Shown: positions 8,735 to 17,609, numbered from the stretch's first letter. The stretch is 64,000 bases of DNA from Paraburkholderia unamae (GCF_003268775.1 NZ_QLSU01000003.1:436363-500362), one strand, 5' to 3'. Notes: generated by a model not told the origin, from the sequence alone. A program made the numbers and translations.

Positions 8735-9094
8735 TCAAACCGCGTCGGGCACCCTGCGCGTCTTGAGGAACGCTTCGAGGGTTTCGCCGCGCATGCTCGC
8801 GTACATGCCGAGATTGGTGATCTTCACCACGCGCGCGAACTTCTCCAGCACGAAGAAGCACACGCCGTACTGGATCAGGCCGAGCCAGTCCGTCGCGTCC
8901 ACCAGCGCGCGTTCTTCGTCAGTCAGGGCCGCCGCGTCGTAGGCGGCCTTGCGGTCGTTAAGCCATAGGTCGCGTGCCTGCGGCAAACGCATTTGCCAGA
9001 AGAAACGGTTCAGGCGCATGGCCTTCATGCTCTGGCGAATGTCGAACGCATACGTGCCCGTCAATTCCTCGATGCCCACCAGTTGCGGATTCAT
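8735..9094 (-). CDS. ligA: protocatechuate 4,5-dioxygenase-type alpha (small) subunit
   Basis: A 119-residue protein of the LigA family, the small subunit that closes over the active site of LigAB extradiol dioxygenases. The sequence shows the family pattern YAFDIRQSMKAMRLNRFFW, then LTDEERALVDATDWLGLIQYGVCFF and TNLGMYASMRGETLEAFLKTRRVP. Start at 9094 overlaps the end of ligB by four bases (ATGA), so translation is coupled. The B-then-A order matches the domain order of the single-chain gallate dioxygenase GalA (LigB-like domain first, LigA-like second), unlike the ligA-ligB order in Sphingobium. Substrate could be gallate or protocatechuate; see the paired gene. Confidence 0.9.
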   Translation of the reverse strand: MNPQLVGIEELTGTYAFDIRQSMKAMRLNRFFWQMRLPQARDLWLNDRKAAYDAAALTDEERALVDATDWLGLIQYGVCFFVLEKFARVVKITNLGMYASMRGETLEAFLKTRRVPDAV

Positions 9095-9936
9095 TGCCGG
9101 CCCTCTTCTTCGTAGACCGTGACCGCCATCGCCGTGCTGGTCGCGAGGTAGTAATTGCGGTGGATTTCGCGAATCTTGCCGCCAAGCGCGCCGCGCATGG
9201 CGAGCCACATGATCGTCTCCACGCTCTCCGCGCCACCCAGGCGCACGTAGTCCACGTGCTTCATGCGCGCGAGCCGTTCGGGATCGTTCACGATCAGGTC
9301 GAGGAACTCCATGTCCCACTCGGTGTTGTTGAAGCCGCTGCGCTCGCCGTGCACCTGGTGCGAGAGGCCGCCCGTGCCCACCACCACGACGTCGAGATCC
9401 TCCTCGAACGATTCGATGGCGCGGCGCAGCGCCTGGCCGAGCCGGTAACAGCGGTTGGCCGTGGGCAGCGGGTACTGGAGCACGTTCACCTGCACCGGCA
9501 CCAGCGCCGCGGGCCAGCCGCCTTCGTGCGGGAGCATGAGCGAGAGCGGCGAATTGCAGCCGTGATCGAGCGGCTTGTCCTGGAAGATCGTCAGGTCGAA
9601 CTCGTCGTTCACGAGTTGCTCGGCAATATGGATCGCCAGCTCCGGGTGGCCCGCGATATCGGGCAGCGGACGCTTGCCCGCGCCTTCGTCGGCGAACTCG
9701 TGACTGGCCGACACGCCCAGCGCGAAGGTCGGGTAGCAGTCGAAGAAAAAGCTGTTGGCGTGATCGTTATAGAACATCACGAGCGCGTCCGGCTTGCGCT
9801 CGGCGAGCCACTTCGCCACCGGTTCGTACCCCTGGAAAAGCGGCGCCCACGCGGGTTCGTTCTGCTTGCCCTTGTCGTACGCCATGCCGATTGTCGGCAC
9901 GTGCGATGTGCCGATGCCGCCCACTATTCTTGCCAT
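9091..9936 (-). CDS. ligB: protocatechuate/gallate 4,5-dioxygenase catalytic (beta) subunit
   Basis: The 281-residue catalytic subunit of a type II extradiol dioxygenase that opens the ring of a catechol acid next to the hydroxyls, using Fe(II) and O2. Iron ligands of the family are visible: His12 (GTSHVP), His59 (FYNDHANSFF) and a glutamate in the SVETIMW segment; the catalytic acid/base histidine lies in GTGGLSHQVHGER. LigB is 302 residues in the type strain, so this is slightly short. It is first in the unit ligB-ligA, 373 bases from the divergent gntR gene. Because hydratase and aldolase genes of the 4-oxalomesaconate branch are close and no ligC or ligI is visible, gallate is a likely substrate (inference). 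Confidence 0.9.
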   Translation of the reverse strand: MARIVGGIGTSHVPTIGMAYDKGKQNEPAWAPLFQGYEPVAKWLAERKPDALVMFYNDHANSFFFDCYPTFALGVSASHEFADEGAGKRPLPDIAGHPELAIHIAEQLVNDEFDLTIFQDKPLDHGCNSPLSLMLPHEGGWPAALVPVQVNVLQYPLPTANRCYRLGQALRRAIESFEEDLDVVVVGTGGLSHQVHGERSGFNNTEWDMEFLDLIVNDPERLARMKHVDYVRLGGAESVETIMWLAMRGALGGKIREIHRNYYLATSTAMAVTVYEEEGRQ

Positions 9937-10150
9937 GATGTTGCCCTCTGCCGCAGTTCATGCGGCGCATGCGCGCCGCGCCGGACCGGATACGCCCCCT
10001 GACGCTTTCGATCCATCAATTGGGATACGAAATTACAAAAGTACCGCGCAAACGGTAAGTCAGGGTTAACCACGGAATTTTTGCTTTTTCTCGTATTTTC
10101 AGGGCTTCCATGCATTTTTCGGTGCCTGGAGCGGTTCCCAAACCCGCGCG

Positions 10151-10187
10151 CCGCAACGGTTTTTGGTATCCTGAAACCCTGTTGCGG
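10151..10187. promoter_or_regulatory. long palindrome between ligB and gntR, putative operator
   Basis: In the divergent ligB-gntR gap (9937-10309, no gene seen) lies CCGCAAC-GGTTT-N11-AAACC-CT-GTTGCGG. Both arm pairs are perfect, with a two-base insertion on the right side. A dyad of this size midway between a GntR gene and its divergent target is a good candidate for the regulator's site; it could also fold as a hairpin in either transcript. Confidence 0.6.
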
Positions 10188-10309
10188 GAATCCGTTGACG
10201 ATCGCCCAGGCAACCACTCCATAAACGAAACAGATATCAAAAGAACAAACTCGCAAGGGCGGCATGCGCCGTCACGGGCGCGCCCCGCCCGCTGCGATTC
10301 ACGCATGAC

Positions 10310-11011
10310 ATGAACGGGACAACCCAGCAAACCATCGTACAGGCGCTGCGCACGCGCATTCTTTCCGGCGAGCTTGCGCCCGGCGAGCGCCTCGTCGAGG
10401 CGCAGCTCGCCGAGCGCCTGGGCATCTCGCGCACGCCGCTGCGCTATGCCTTGAGCGTGCTCGCCACCGAAGGCATGGTCGAGCGCTCGGGCGCGCGCGG
10501 CTACACGGTGCGGCGCTTTTCCGTGACCGACGTGCTCAACGCCATCGACGTGCGCGGCGTGCTCGAAGGGCTCGCCGCCCGCTCGGTCGCCGAGCGCGGC
10601 GTGGACGCGGCGCTTGCCCGCGCGCTCGAAGACTGCCTGCGCGAAGGCGACGCGCTGTTCGCGGCGGGCGTGCTCGACAGCGAGGCCGAAACGCGTTACG
10701 CCGCGATGAATGGCCGCTTCCACGCACTGATTGTCGAAGCGGCGCACAATCTCGCGGTAACCGCCGCGCTCGGGCTCAACGACAAGATTCCGTTCGTTTC
10801 CCCCGGCACGGTGGTTTTCGACAAGGCCGCGCAGGAGCGCCAGTTCATGATGCTTTCCTATGCGCACCGCCAGCACCACGCGATCGTCGGCGCACTGGTG
10901 AACGGCGAAGGCGCGCGTGTCGAGGCGCTGATGAAGGAGCACACGCATATTTCCAAGGAAAGCCTCAATCTTTCGGTCGACCGTCTGCATCTGATCGCAG
11001 GCGCCGCGTGA
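10310..11011 (+). CDS. GntR-family regulator with FCD ligand domain
   Basis: A 233-residue transcription regulator of the FadR/FCD subgroup. The winged-helix DNA-binding domain covers about residues 5-70 (ALRTRILSGELAPGERLVEAQLAERLGISRTPLRYALSVL). The all-helical C-terminal FCD domain follows, with metal-ligand-like residues in RYAAMNGRFHALIVEAAHN and AHRQHHAIVGAL. Such proteins usually bind organic acids and act as repressors. It is divergent from ligB-ligA and a large palindrome lies between them, so control of the dioxygenase genes is likely. It is followed after 40 bases by the LysR gene on the same strand. No clear Shine-Dalgarno precedes the ATG. Confidence 0.9.
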   Translation: MNGTTQQTIVQALRTRILSGELAPGERLVEAQLAERLGISRTPLRYALSVLATEGMVERSGARGYTVRRFSVTDVLNAIDVRGVLEGLAARSVAERGVDAALARALEDCLREGDALFAAGVLDSEAETRYAAMNGRFHALIVEAAHNLAVTAALGLNDKIPFVSPGTVVFDKAAQERQFMMLSYAHRQHHAIVGALVNGEGARVEALMKEHTHISKESLNLSVDRLHLIAGAA

Positions 11012-11051
11012 GACACGGCGCGTTCCCCACCCCAGAAAACATCATCGAGCC

Positions 11052-12311
11052 GTGAGCCAGCCCGAACTCCTGAACCTCGCGCATCTGCGCGCCTTTCGCC
11101 TCGTTGCCGACACCGGCAGCGCCACGCGCGCCGCTTCGGCCCTCTATCGCGCGCAGTCGGCCGTCACGCGCTCGGTGCAGGAGCTGGAGACCGCCCTCGA
11201 CGCGCCGCTATTCGAGCGCAAGCCCTCGGGCATGCTGCCCACGGCCGTGGGGCGCGTCGTGCTGGAACGTTGCGCGCGCATCTTCTGCGAGCTGGAAGAA
11301 CTCGCGCAGTGGTGCGCCGCGCGCCAGGCGCGCCGCCGCGCGTTGAGCGAGGGCACGCTGCCCGCGTATCTGCTCAATACGCGCCGCCTCCAGCTTTTCG
11401 TCGCGCTCGCGCGGCACCGCCACATGCCGAGCACGGCCAATGCGTTCGGCATCAGCCAGCCCGCGGTGAGCAGCGCGATGCGCGTGCTCGAAAGCGGCTC
11501 GGGCGTGACGCTGTTCCATCGCGGCCCGCGCGGCGTGCTGCTCACGGCCGAGGGCGAAACCTTCTTGCTGCACGTGCGGCGCGCGCTCAACGAACTGCGC
11601 CACGTGCCCGACGACATCGCGGCGCTGCACGGCAACATCCAGGGGTCGGTCACGGTGGGCGCGCTGCCGCTCGGGCGCACACTGATCCTGCCGGCGGCCA
11701 TCGCGCGGCTTTCCGCGTTGCATCCGGGCGTGCGCGTCGTCACCGACGAAAGCGCCTACGAACTGCTGGTGGCGGGCCTGCGCGCGGGCGACGTGGACTT
11801 CGTGCTCGGCGCGCTGCGCGAGAACGACGCGGCAAGCGGGCTTGCCAACGAACGGCTGATGTCGGAGGACATGGTCGTGCTCGCGCGCCGGGACCATCCG
11901 CTCGCGAAGAAGCACAACCTCACGCTGAACGACCTGCGCGACGCCCAGTGGATTCTTTCGCGCACGCATTCGCCTTCGCGCGGATTGCTCGAAGCGCAGT
12001 TCCGCCGCGTGAAGCTCAGGCCGCCCATGCCCACCGTCGAAACAGCCGATCTCGCCGTGATTCGCGGGCTGCTGCTCGGCACGGACATGATCACGTCGCT
12101 CTCGGCGCAGCAGTTGCACTATGAAATCGAGTCGGGCCAGCTCGCGGTGCTCGACGTGCCGTTGCAGCACACGCGCCGCGACATCGGCCTCACTTTGCGC
12201 GCGCAGGGCTCGCCCTCGCCGGCCGCGCGCGCGTTGATCGACGCGATCCGTCTTTCCGTGATGGATGTGGCGCCGGCCACGCGCGTGGTGGAAGGACGGC
12301 GCACCGGGTGA
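11052..12311 (+). CDS. LysR-family regulator with two tandem HTH domains
   Basis: A 419-residue LysR-type regulator, about 100 residues longer than usual because it has two LysR DNA-binding domains. The first covers about residues 8-67 (LAHLRAFRLVADTGSATRAA, then QSAVTRSVQELE). The second covers about 109-170 (NTRRLQLFVALARHRHMPST, then ISQPAVSSAMRVLE). A helical Arg-rich joint lies between, and a normal effector-binding domain from about 195 (GSVTVGALPLGRT). The start is GTG at 11052. It follows gntR by 40 bases and points toward galC-galB, which are transcribed from the other strand. Position suggests a role like GalR or LigR in 4,5-cleavage control (inference). No frameshift or fusion scar is seen, so the double domain looks genuine. 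Confidence 0.9.
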   Translation: MSQPELLNLAHLRAFRLVADTGSATRAASALYRAQSAVTRSVQELETALDAPLFERKPSGMLPTAVGRVVLERCARIFCELEELAQWCAARQARRRALSEGTLPAYLLNTRRLQLFVALARHRHMPSTANAFGISQPAVSSAMRVLESGSGVTLFHRGPRGVLLTAEGETFLLHVRRALNELRHVPDDIAALHGNIQGSVTVGALPLGRTLILPAAIARLSALHPGVRVVTDESAYELLVAGLRAGDVDFVLGALRENDAASGLANERLMSEDMVVLARRDHPLAKKHNLTLNDLRDAQWILSRTHSPSRGLLEAQFRRVKLRPPMPTVETADLAVIRGLLLGTDMITSLSAQQLHYEIESGQLAVLDVPLQHTRRDIGLTLRAQGSPSPAARALIDAIRLSVMDVAPATRVVEGRRTG

Positions 12312-12342
12312 GCATGGCGCGCCGCCGGGCGCGCATGTGAAA

Positions 12343-12363
12343 CGAGCGCCGGTGCGGCGCTCG
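12343..12363 (+). terminator. hairpin after the double-HTH LysR gene
   Basis: A perfect nine-pair stem CGAGCGCCG-GTG-CGGCGCTCG lies 31 bases past the stop. The T tract after it is weak, so it may work as a stem-loop only. A short tandem repeat (GGTCAGTC twice, then GGTCA) follows at 12369-12389. Confidence 0.5.
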
Positions 12364-12479
12364 CTGTTGGTCAGTCGGTCAGTCGGTCAAAGCGTATGGA
12401 CGGCTTGCACGCGTCCTTGCCACATCGAGGCGGGCATACCCACCACGCCGTTCGTCCAGCGCCATCGATGGTTGCGCGC

Positions 12480-13175
12480 TCAAGCGTCTGCGGGCGTGTC
12501 GACGTAGCGCAGCCCCTTTTCGGCCAGGCGCTCGCGCATGCTGTAGTAGTCGAGGCCGAGCGTGCCGCCCGCGAGCACCGCGCGCGTCTTCTCTTCCTTC
12601 GCAAGACGCGCCTGGGTGGCTTCCACGACCTTCGCCACCGTGGCGAGCGGCACCACCACCACGCCGTCGTCGTCGGCCACGATCACATCGCCGGGGTGTA
12701 CGATCTGCTGCGCGCACACCACCGGCACGTTCACCGACCCCAGCGTTTCCTTGACCGTGCCTTGCGCCGAGACGGCCTTCGACCACACCGGGAAGTCCAT
12801 CGCCTTCAACGCGCGCACGTCGCGGCAACCCGCGTCGATGATGAGCCCGCGCACACCGCGCGCCGCAAGCGAAGTCGCGAGCAATTCGCCGAAGTAGCCG
12901 TCCTCGCAGGGCGAGGTGGGCGCGGCCACGAGCACGTCGCCTTCGCGGCACTGCTCCACGGCCACGTGCAACATCCAGTTGTCCGAGGGCGGCATGAGCA
13001 CGGTCACGGCCGAACCCGCGATCGCCGCGCCCGAATAAACGGGCCGCAGGTACGTGGCGAGCAGGCCGAGACGGCTTTGCGCCTCGTGCACGGTGGCCGT
13101 GCCCGCTTCCTTGAGGATTTGCACATGGCGCGCGTCGGCGCGCGGAATCTGGGTAACGACTACACCGCGTTTCAT
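12480..13175 (-). CDS. galC: 4-carboxy-4-hydroxy-2-oxoadipate aldolase, RraA-like
   Basis: A 231-residue protein of the RraA-like class II aldolase family. In the 4,5-cleavage pathway it splits 4-carboxy-4-hydroxy-2-oxoadipate to pyruvate and oxaloacetate with a divalent metal. Family segments are [16 protein letters not shown] at the start, the [31 protein letters not shown] core (Gly-Glu-Leu then Gly-x-x-Arg-Asp, the pyruvate and metal site), and [18 protein letters not shown]. Its ATG overlaps the end of galB by four bases (ATGA), so the two form an operon transcribed galB-galC. LigK, ProA and HmgA-type aldolase names are also used for this enzyme. Confidence in family is high; the exact substrate follows from the neighbours. 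Confidence 0.88.
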   Translation of the reverse strand: MKRGVVVTQIPRADARHVQILKEAGTATVHEAQSRLGLLATYLRPVYSGAAIAGSAVTVLMPPSDNWMLHVAVEQCREGDVLVAAPTSPCEDGYFGELLATSLAARGVRGLIIDAGCRDVRALKAMDFPVWSKAVSAQGTVKETLGSVNVPVVCAQQIVHPGDVIVADDDGVVVVPLATVAKVVEATQARLAKEEKTRAVLAGGTLGLDYYSMRERLAEKGLRYVDTPADA

Positions 13176-13903
13176 GCCAGGTCTCCCACTACTGCGGGCG
13201 TCAGGCGCATATAGCCTTCCGCATATTGAATGTCGCGCTTCGCCGTGATGCCGATGTTGCGCTTCGCCTGCACGCCGCGCTGCTGCGCGACGCGCGTGTA
13301 GTACTCCCAAAGATGTTCCTGGCCCGCCATGCACTCGATGGCGCGGCGCTTCACGTCCCATACTTCGGTGATGTCGAGGAAGGTGTTCGGCGTCCACTCG
13401 CACTGTTCGGTCTGGTGCGGCTCGAACGCATAGACGGGCGGCGCGCCGACGATCTTCTGCCCCGCATTGTGACCTTCGGCCTGGGCGATGATGCGCGCTT
13501 CCTGCGCCACGTGCATGGCGAGCGGGTGATCGAAGTTGTACGGGTCCTTCTGCGAGTGGCTCAGCACGAAGGCCGGTTGCACGTCGCGGTAGACATCCAC
13601 GAGGCGCAAGAGCGCTTCGTCGGACACGCGCAGCGGGTAATCGCCCAGATCGAAGAAGTCGACTTCCGCGCCGAGAATGTCGGCGGCGGCGAGCGCCTCC
13701 TCGCGGCGCGCGGCCTTCACCTTTTCGATGGTCATGTCGGCACCCTTGCGCCAAAGCTTCGCGGACTCGCCGCGCTCGCCGAACGAGAGGCACACCACCT
13801 TCACGCGGTAGCCATTCTTCTTGTGCAGGGCGATCGCGCCGCCCGCGCGCCATACGAAATCGGCGCTATGCGCGCTCACCACGAGCATCGATTTTTCAGT
13901 CAT
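13172..13903 (-). CDS. galB: 4-oxalomesaconate hydratase, PIG-L/LmbE family
   Basis: A 243-residue zinc protein of the PIG-L (LmbE) deacetylase fold. The family zinc motif appears as [12 protein letters not shown] (His12, Asp15, where most members have AHPDD), and the second histidine region as [13 protein letters not shown]. In the Pseudomonas putida gallate pathway the LmbE-like enzyme GalB hydrates 4-oxalomesaconate to 4-carboxy-4-hydroxy-2-oxoadipate, the substrate of GalC. The gene directly precedes galC with a four-base overlap, the strongest support for this role. It is divergent from the TonB receptor gene across 540 bases. A deacetylase of another substrate is the alternative. Confidence 0.86.
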   Translation of the reverse strand: MTEKSMLVVSAHSADFVWRAGGAIALHKKNGYRVKVVCLSFGERGESAKLWRKGADMTIEKVKAARREEALAAADILGAEVDFFDLGDYPLRVSDEALLRLVDVYRDVQPAFVLSHSQKDPYNFDHPLAMHVAQEARIIAQAEGHNAGQKIVGAPPVYAFEPHQTEQCEWTPNTFLDITEVWDVKRRAIECMAGQEHLWEYYTRVAQQRGVQAKRNIGITAKRDIQYAEGYMRLTPAVVGDLA

Positions 13904-14256
13904 TTCCGGTTCACCAGACGTCGATCATCACGAAGCCCCATTGTAGGTTTGGGCGCGCGACGCGGACTAACGAAAGGACTGCCTAAAGGCATCGAATCTG
14001 TTTATCGACCGGGATTCTTGCCGCACTGCGCAAGCGCGCCGGGAAGGGCTCGACCATGCGGCGGCGGGCGCTGCCTGGCGCATTGGTTGAGCACGCAACG
14101 TGGTGGCGACGCCGGACAAAAAGCACGCCATAACCGGCGCAAGCACGGCGGTTCGCGTCGCGCCCCGAGTGCCGGACCCCAAATAACCTGACCTTTCGTT
14201 GCGCATGCATCGGGTTCGCGAAACCGAAATTGTTGCGTAAACGCTGAATACACCTA

Positions 14257-14302
14257 TTGACAGCATGATTTAAATAACAAGCATTCTCATTTGCAATACA
14301 AT
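14257..14302 (+). promoter_or_regulatory. promoter region with Fur-like site before TonB receptor
   Basis: In the 13904-14442 gap an A/T-rich island stands out. On the minus strand 14274-14296 reads like a Fur box (GCAAATGAGAATGCTTGTTA, with the GAGAAT hexamer). It overlaps a TTGACA at 14257-14262 and a TACAAT at 14297-14302 that could be promoter elements. Iron control of the receptor is inferred from this. The rest of the gap shows no gene. Confidence 0.5.
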
Positions 14303-14442
14303 CCGCATACTTTTGCCGGCCCGGCCGCGGCGCGCTCCTGCAAGCCCCGCCCGGCGGCGAACACAACCCATCTGCCCCGAGCCTCGTGACATCACAAAGG
14401 CGTCGCGGGCCGCCAGTGCCAGCTTTCGCTTCGAACTTTTTT

Positions 14443-16659
14443 ATGTCCGCACCCCGTTTGCACACGCCTTTCAATTCGCCTTCGCGTTTCCCCGCCTCCG
14501 CCACCCGCGCCTCGATCCTCGCCGCCATTGCCGTCGCGTTCAGCTTGCCCGCCGTCGCGTTCGCGCAGGCCGCGGCAGCGACGAACGGCGGCGACACCGC
14601 TAACGCCACGCTGCCCACAGTCAAGGTGCAAGCCGCGCAGGACACCCTGCCGGGCGACCTGCAACCGACCTTTGGCGGCGGCCAGGTGGCGCGCGGCGGC
14701 GACTTCGGCGTGCTCGGCTCGCAGAAGAACATCGACGTGCCGTTCAGCATGACGACCTACACGGCGAAGCTGATCGAGGACCAGCAGGCGCGCTCGGTCG
14801 CCGACGTGCTGTCGAACGATCCCGCCGTGCGCACGGCCTACGGCTACGGCAACTTCCAGGAGGTCTACGTCATTCGCGGCTTCACGCTCGACAGCGACGA
14901 CATCTCCCTGAACGGCCTCTACGGCATCACGCCGCGCCAGCTCGTGGAAACGGCCGCGCTCGAACGCGTGGACATCTTCAAGGGCGCGAGCGCGTTCCTG
15001 AACGGCGCGTCGCCCAACGGCAGCTCGATTGGCGGCAGCGTGAACCTGCAACTCAAGCGCGCCGACGACAAGCCGCTCACGCGCGTGACGCTCGAAGGCA
15101 GCGCCTCGGGCGAGTTCGGCACGCATATCGACGTGGGCCGCCGCTTCGGCGACAACGACCAGTTCGGCATTCGCGTGAACCAGGCGAACCGCGACGGCGA
15201 AACGAGCATCGACGGCGAAAACCGCCGCAACAACCAGACCGCCGTGGCGCTCGATTACCGCGGCGACAAGCTGCGCCTCGAAGGCGACTTCCTCTATCAG
15301 CGCCAGCGCGTCTCGGACGGCCGCCCGGTCGTCTACGTGAAGGGCGACGAGATTCCGGGCGTGCCCTCGGCAAGCTACAACTACGCCCAGACCTGGTCGT
15401 ACAGCAATGCCGAAGACACGGTCGGCATCCTGAAGGCCGAGTACGACTTCCTGCCCGGCTGGACGGCCTACGTGACGGGCGGCGTGCGCCACACGAACGA
15501 GCACGGCGAATACCTCTCGCCCTACTACACCGACGCCGACACCACCACGGGCTCGCGCCTTGGCGTGGTGCGCAAGGAAGGCGCGACGTCGGCGGAAGCA
15601 GGCGTGCGCGGCCACTTCGACACGGGCCCCGTGAGCCACTTCGTGACGGCGGGCGCCTCGATCGTGCGCGTGATGACGCAATCGGGCTGGACGCTCTCCA
15701 ACTCCTTCCCGACCAGCCTCTACAACACCGTGCAGGTGCCGTATCCCGCCACGGCGTATCAGGCCGGCATGGACGGCAACCCGCCGATCACGGCGCTCAA
15801 CCTGATGCGCAGCCTCTCCGCGTCGGACACGCTCGGCTTCTTCCATGACCGCGTGCTGTTCACGGTGGGCGTGCGCCACCAGGAGATTCTCTCCAACGGC
15901 TACTCGTCGTCGACGCTGCTGCAAACGTCGAACTACAACGACTCAATCACGACGCCGCTGTTCGGCCTCGTCGTCAAACCGTGGGAGAACGTTTCGCTCT
16001 ACGCGAACCGCAGCGAGTCGCTTTCGGCGGGCGGCACCGCGCCTCAGGGTTCGCTGAACTACGGCGAACAGCTCGCGCCGGAGCGCACGAAGCAGTATGA
16101 AGTGGGCGCGAAGTACGACAACGGCAAGTACGGCGCGCAGCTCGCGCTGTTCCAGCTCGAAAAGCCGCAGACGTACACCAATGGCGCGGGCATGTATGTG
16201 GCCAACGGCAACGAGCGCCATCGCGGTGTGGAAGCGTCGATCTTCGGCGAGGTCTACAAGGGCGTGCGCCTGATCGCGGGCGCGACCTACCTCAACGCCG
16301 AACAGCTCGACACCGACGGCGGCGCAACCGACGGCAAGAAGCCCGTGGGCGTGCCAAGCTTCCTCGTCAACCTGGGCGCCGAATACGACGTGCCCTGGGT
16401 TCAGGGTCTCACGCTCTCGGCGCGCTGGACGCATACGGGTCCGCAGTATTTCGACGCCGCCAACACCATGTCGATCAAGGCATGGGACACGGTGGATCTC
16501 GGCGCGCGCTATTCGACGAACGTGTTTGGCCGCCCGACCACGTTCCGCGCGAACGTGTATAACCTCGCGAACAAGGCTTACTGGTCGTCGACCAACGGCG
16601 GCTATCTGACGATGGGCGCGCCGCGTACGGTGTTGTTCTCGATGACGACGGACTTCTGA
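14443..16659 (+). CDS. TonB-dependent siderophore-type receptor
   Basis: A 738-residue outer-membrane receptor that would import a siderophore or other ligand with TonB energy. The N-terminus has a long polar stretch, then a hydrophobic signal (SILAAIAVAFSLPAVAFA) cut near residue 41. The plug domain shows LPTVKVQAAQ, the family signature DVLSNDPAVRTAYGYGNFQEVYVIRGF, and RVDIFKGASAFLNGASPNGSSIGG. The 22-strand barrel ends in the usual aromatic residue (VLFSMTTDF). The start is ambiguous: ATG 14443 is chosen, a GTG at 14386 would only lengthen the leader; neither has a good ribosome site. A Fur-like box upstream supports iron regulation. It is followed by a hairpin at 16692. Confidence 0.9.
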   Translation: MSAPRLHTPFNSPSRFPASATRASILAAIAVAFSLPAVAFAQAAAATNGGDTANATLPTVKVQAAQDTLPGDLQPTFGGGQVARGGDFGVLGSQKNIDVPFSMTTYTAKLIEDQQARSVADVLSNDPAVRTAYGYGNFQEVYVIRGFTLDSDDISLNGLYGITPRQLVETAALERVDIFKGASAFLNGASPNGSSIGGSVNLQLKRADDKPLTRVTLEGSASGEFGTHIDVGRRFGDNDQFGIRVNQANRDGETSIDGENRRNNQTAVALDYRGDKLRLEGDFLYQRQRVSDGRPVVYVKGDEIPGVPSASYNYAQTWSYSNAEDTVGILKAEYDFLPGWTAYVTGGVRHTNEHGEYLSPYYTDADTTTGSRLGVVRKEGATSAEAGVRGHFDTGPVSHFVTAGASIVRVMTQSGWTLSNSFPTSLYNTVQVPYPATAYQAGMDGNPPITALNLMRSLSASDTLGFFHDRVLFTVGVRHQEILSNGYSSSTLLQTSNYNDSITTPLFGLVVKPWENVSLYANRSESLSAGGTAPQGSLNYGEQLAPERTKQYEVGAKYDNGKYGAQLALFQLEKPQTYTNGAGMYVANGNERHRGVEASIFGEVYKGVRLIAGATYLNAEQLDTDGGATDGKKPVGVPSFLVNLGAEYDVPWVQGLTLSARWTHTGPQYFDAANTMSIKAWDTVDLGARYSTNVFGRPTTFRANVYNLANKAYWSSTNGGYLTMGAPRTVLFSMTTDF

Positions 16660-16691
16660 TCGCGCACCATGCGCGTATAGCGGCATGAACG

Positions 16692-16720
16692 AGGGCCTGG
16701 CAGGATGACTGCCAGGCCCT
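16692..16720 (+). terminator. hairpin terminator between convergent genes
   Basis: A perfect twelve-pair stem AGGGCCTGGCAG-GATGA-CTGCCAGGCCCT lies 32 bases past the receptor stop, followed by CTTCGCTT. It could serve both the receptor gene and the converging O-methyltransferase gene. Confidence 0.75.
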
Positions 16721-16764
16721 CTTCGCTTGATACGTGCCCGCGCGCTTGTGCGATGCGTTGCCGC

Positions 16765-17433
16765 CTAGCTTCCCACCACCGTAATCGCAAACCCGTCCCA
16801 GCCCTTGCTGCCTACCGTTTGTACCGCCGTGGTCTCCAGCCGCTTGTCGCCGGACAGCATCTCGAAGTAGCGCCGCAAACCCACCACATCGTCTTCGTGA
16901 TGCGCCGGATCGGTCACACGCCCTTCGCGCACCACGTTGTCGGCCACGATGACCGTGCCGGGCCGCGACAGCTTCAGCACGCGTTCGAGGTAGTTCGCGT
17001 TGTTGCTCTTGTCGGCATCGATGAACACGAAGTCGAACGGCGGCACCCCTTCGGCGATGAGCGCATCGAGCGAATCGAGCGCGAGGCCGGTCATGACCTT
17101 CACCTTGGCGTCGAGCCCCGCGCGCGCGATGTTTGCGCGCGCAACCGCCGCGTTCTCCGGACTGAATTCGAGCGATACGAGCGAGCCGTCTTCGGGCAGC
17201 GCCCGCCCGAGCCAGATCGCGCTATAGCCCCCCAGCGCGCCGATTTCGAGGATGCGTCGAGCGCCCTGGATGCGCGCGAGCAGATGCAGAAACTTTCCCT
17301 GGTTCGGTGCGACGTTGATCGCCCGAAGTCCCGCTTTCGCGCTTGCGGCCAGTGCGCCGTCCAGCGCGTCGTCGGGGCCGATCAGCCGCTCGCAGAACCA
17401 GTCGTCAACGGCTTGCCACGTTTGCTCGTTCAT
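16765..17433 (-). CDS. SAM-dependent catechol-type O-methyltransferase
   Basis: A 222-residue class I methyltransferase of the O-methyltransferase family 3 (catechol and caffeoyl-CoA type). Visible are ILEIGALGGYSAIWLGRALP (SAM-binding Gly-rich loop), VSLEFSPENAAVARANI, and the metal/substrate motif FDFVFIDADKSNNANYLERVLKL with the conserved acidic residue and Asn. It probably methylates a vicinal diol on an aromatic ring. Start at 17433 is favoured by GGGAG upstream; the frame to 17463 adds ten poor residues. It is divergent from a TetR regulator and convergent with the TonB receptor. Alternative: methylation of another small diol; the family gives no finer answer. Confidence 0.85.
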   Translation of the reverse strand: MNEQTWQAVDDWFCERLIGPDDALDGALAASAKAGLRAINVAPNQGKFLHLLARIQGARRILEIGALGGYSAIWLGRALPEDGSLVSLEFSPENAAVARANIARAGLDAKVKVMTGLALDSLDALIAEGVPPFDFVFIDADKSNNANYLERVLKLSRPGTVIVADNVVREGRVTDPAHHEDDVVGLRRYFEMLSGDKRLETTAVQTVGSKGWDGFAITVVGS

Positions 17434-17609
17434 TGCCCTGCTCCCGTGTGGATCACGCGGCACAGCTTACCGCACTCGCGCGCGCGGCCGCATGAGCGTG
17501 GCACGTCCGCTTTCCGGCTTCGCTTTCATTCTTGTCACGCGGCATCTTTGATAGTATTCCTCTGTTCGCCGTCTCCCGCGCGAACGCTTCATCGCTATCA
17601 AGGTGCCCA

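Noticed and set aside
12369..12389. GGTCAGTC short tandem repeat as a CRISPR or integration signature
   Set aside because: Only two full eight-base units and no spacers; it is a minor repeat in a convergent gap.
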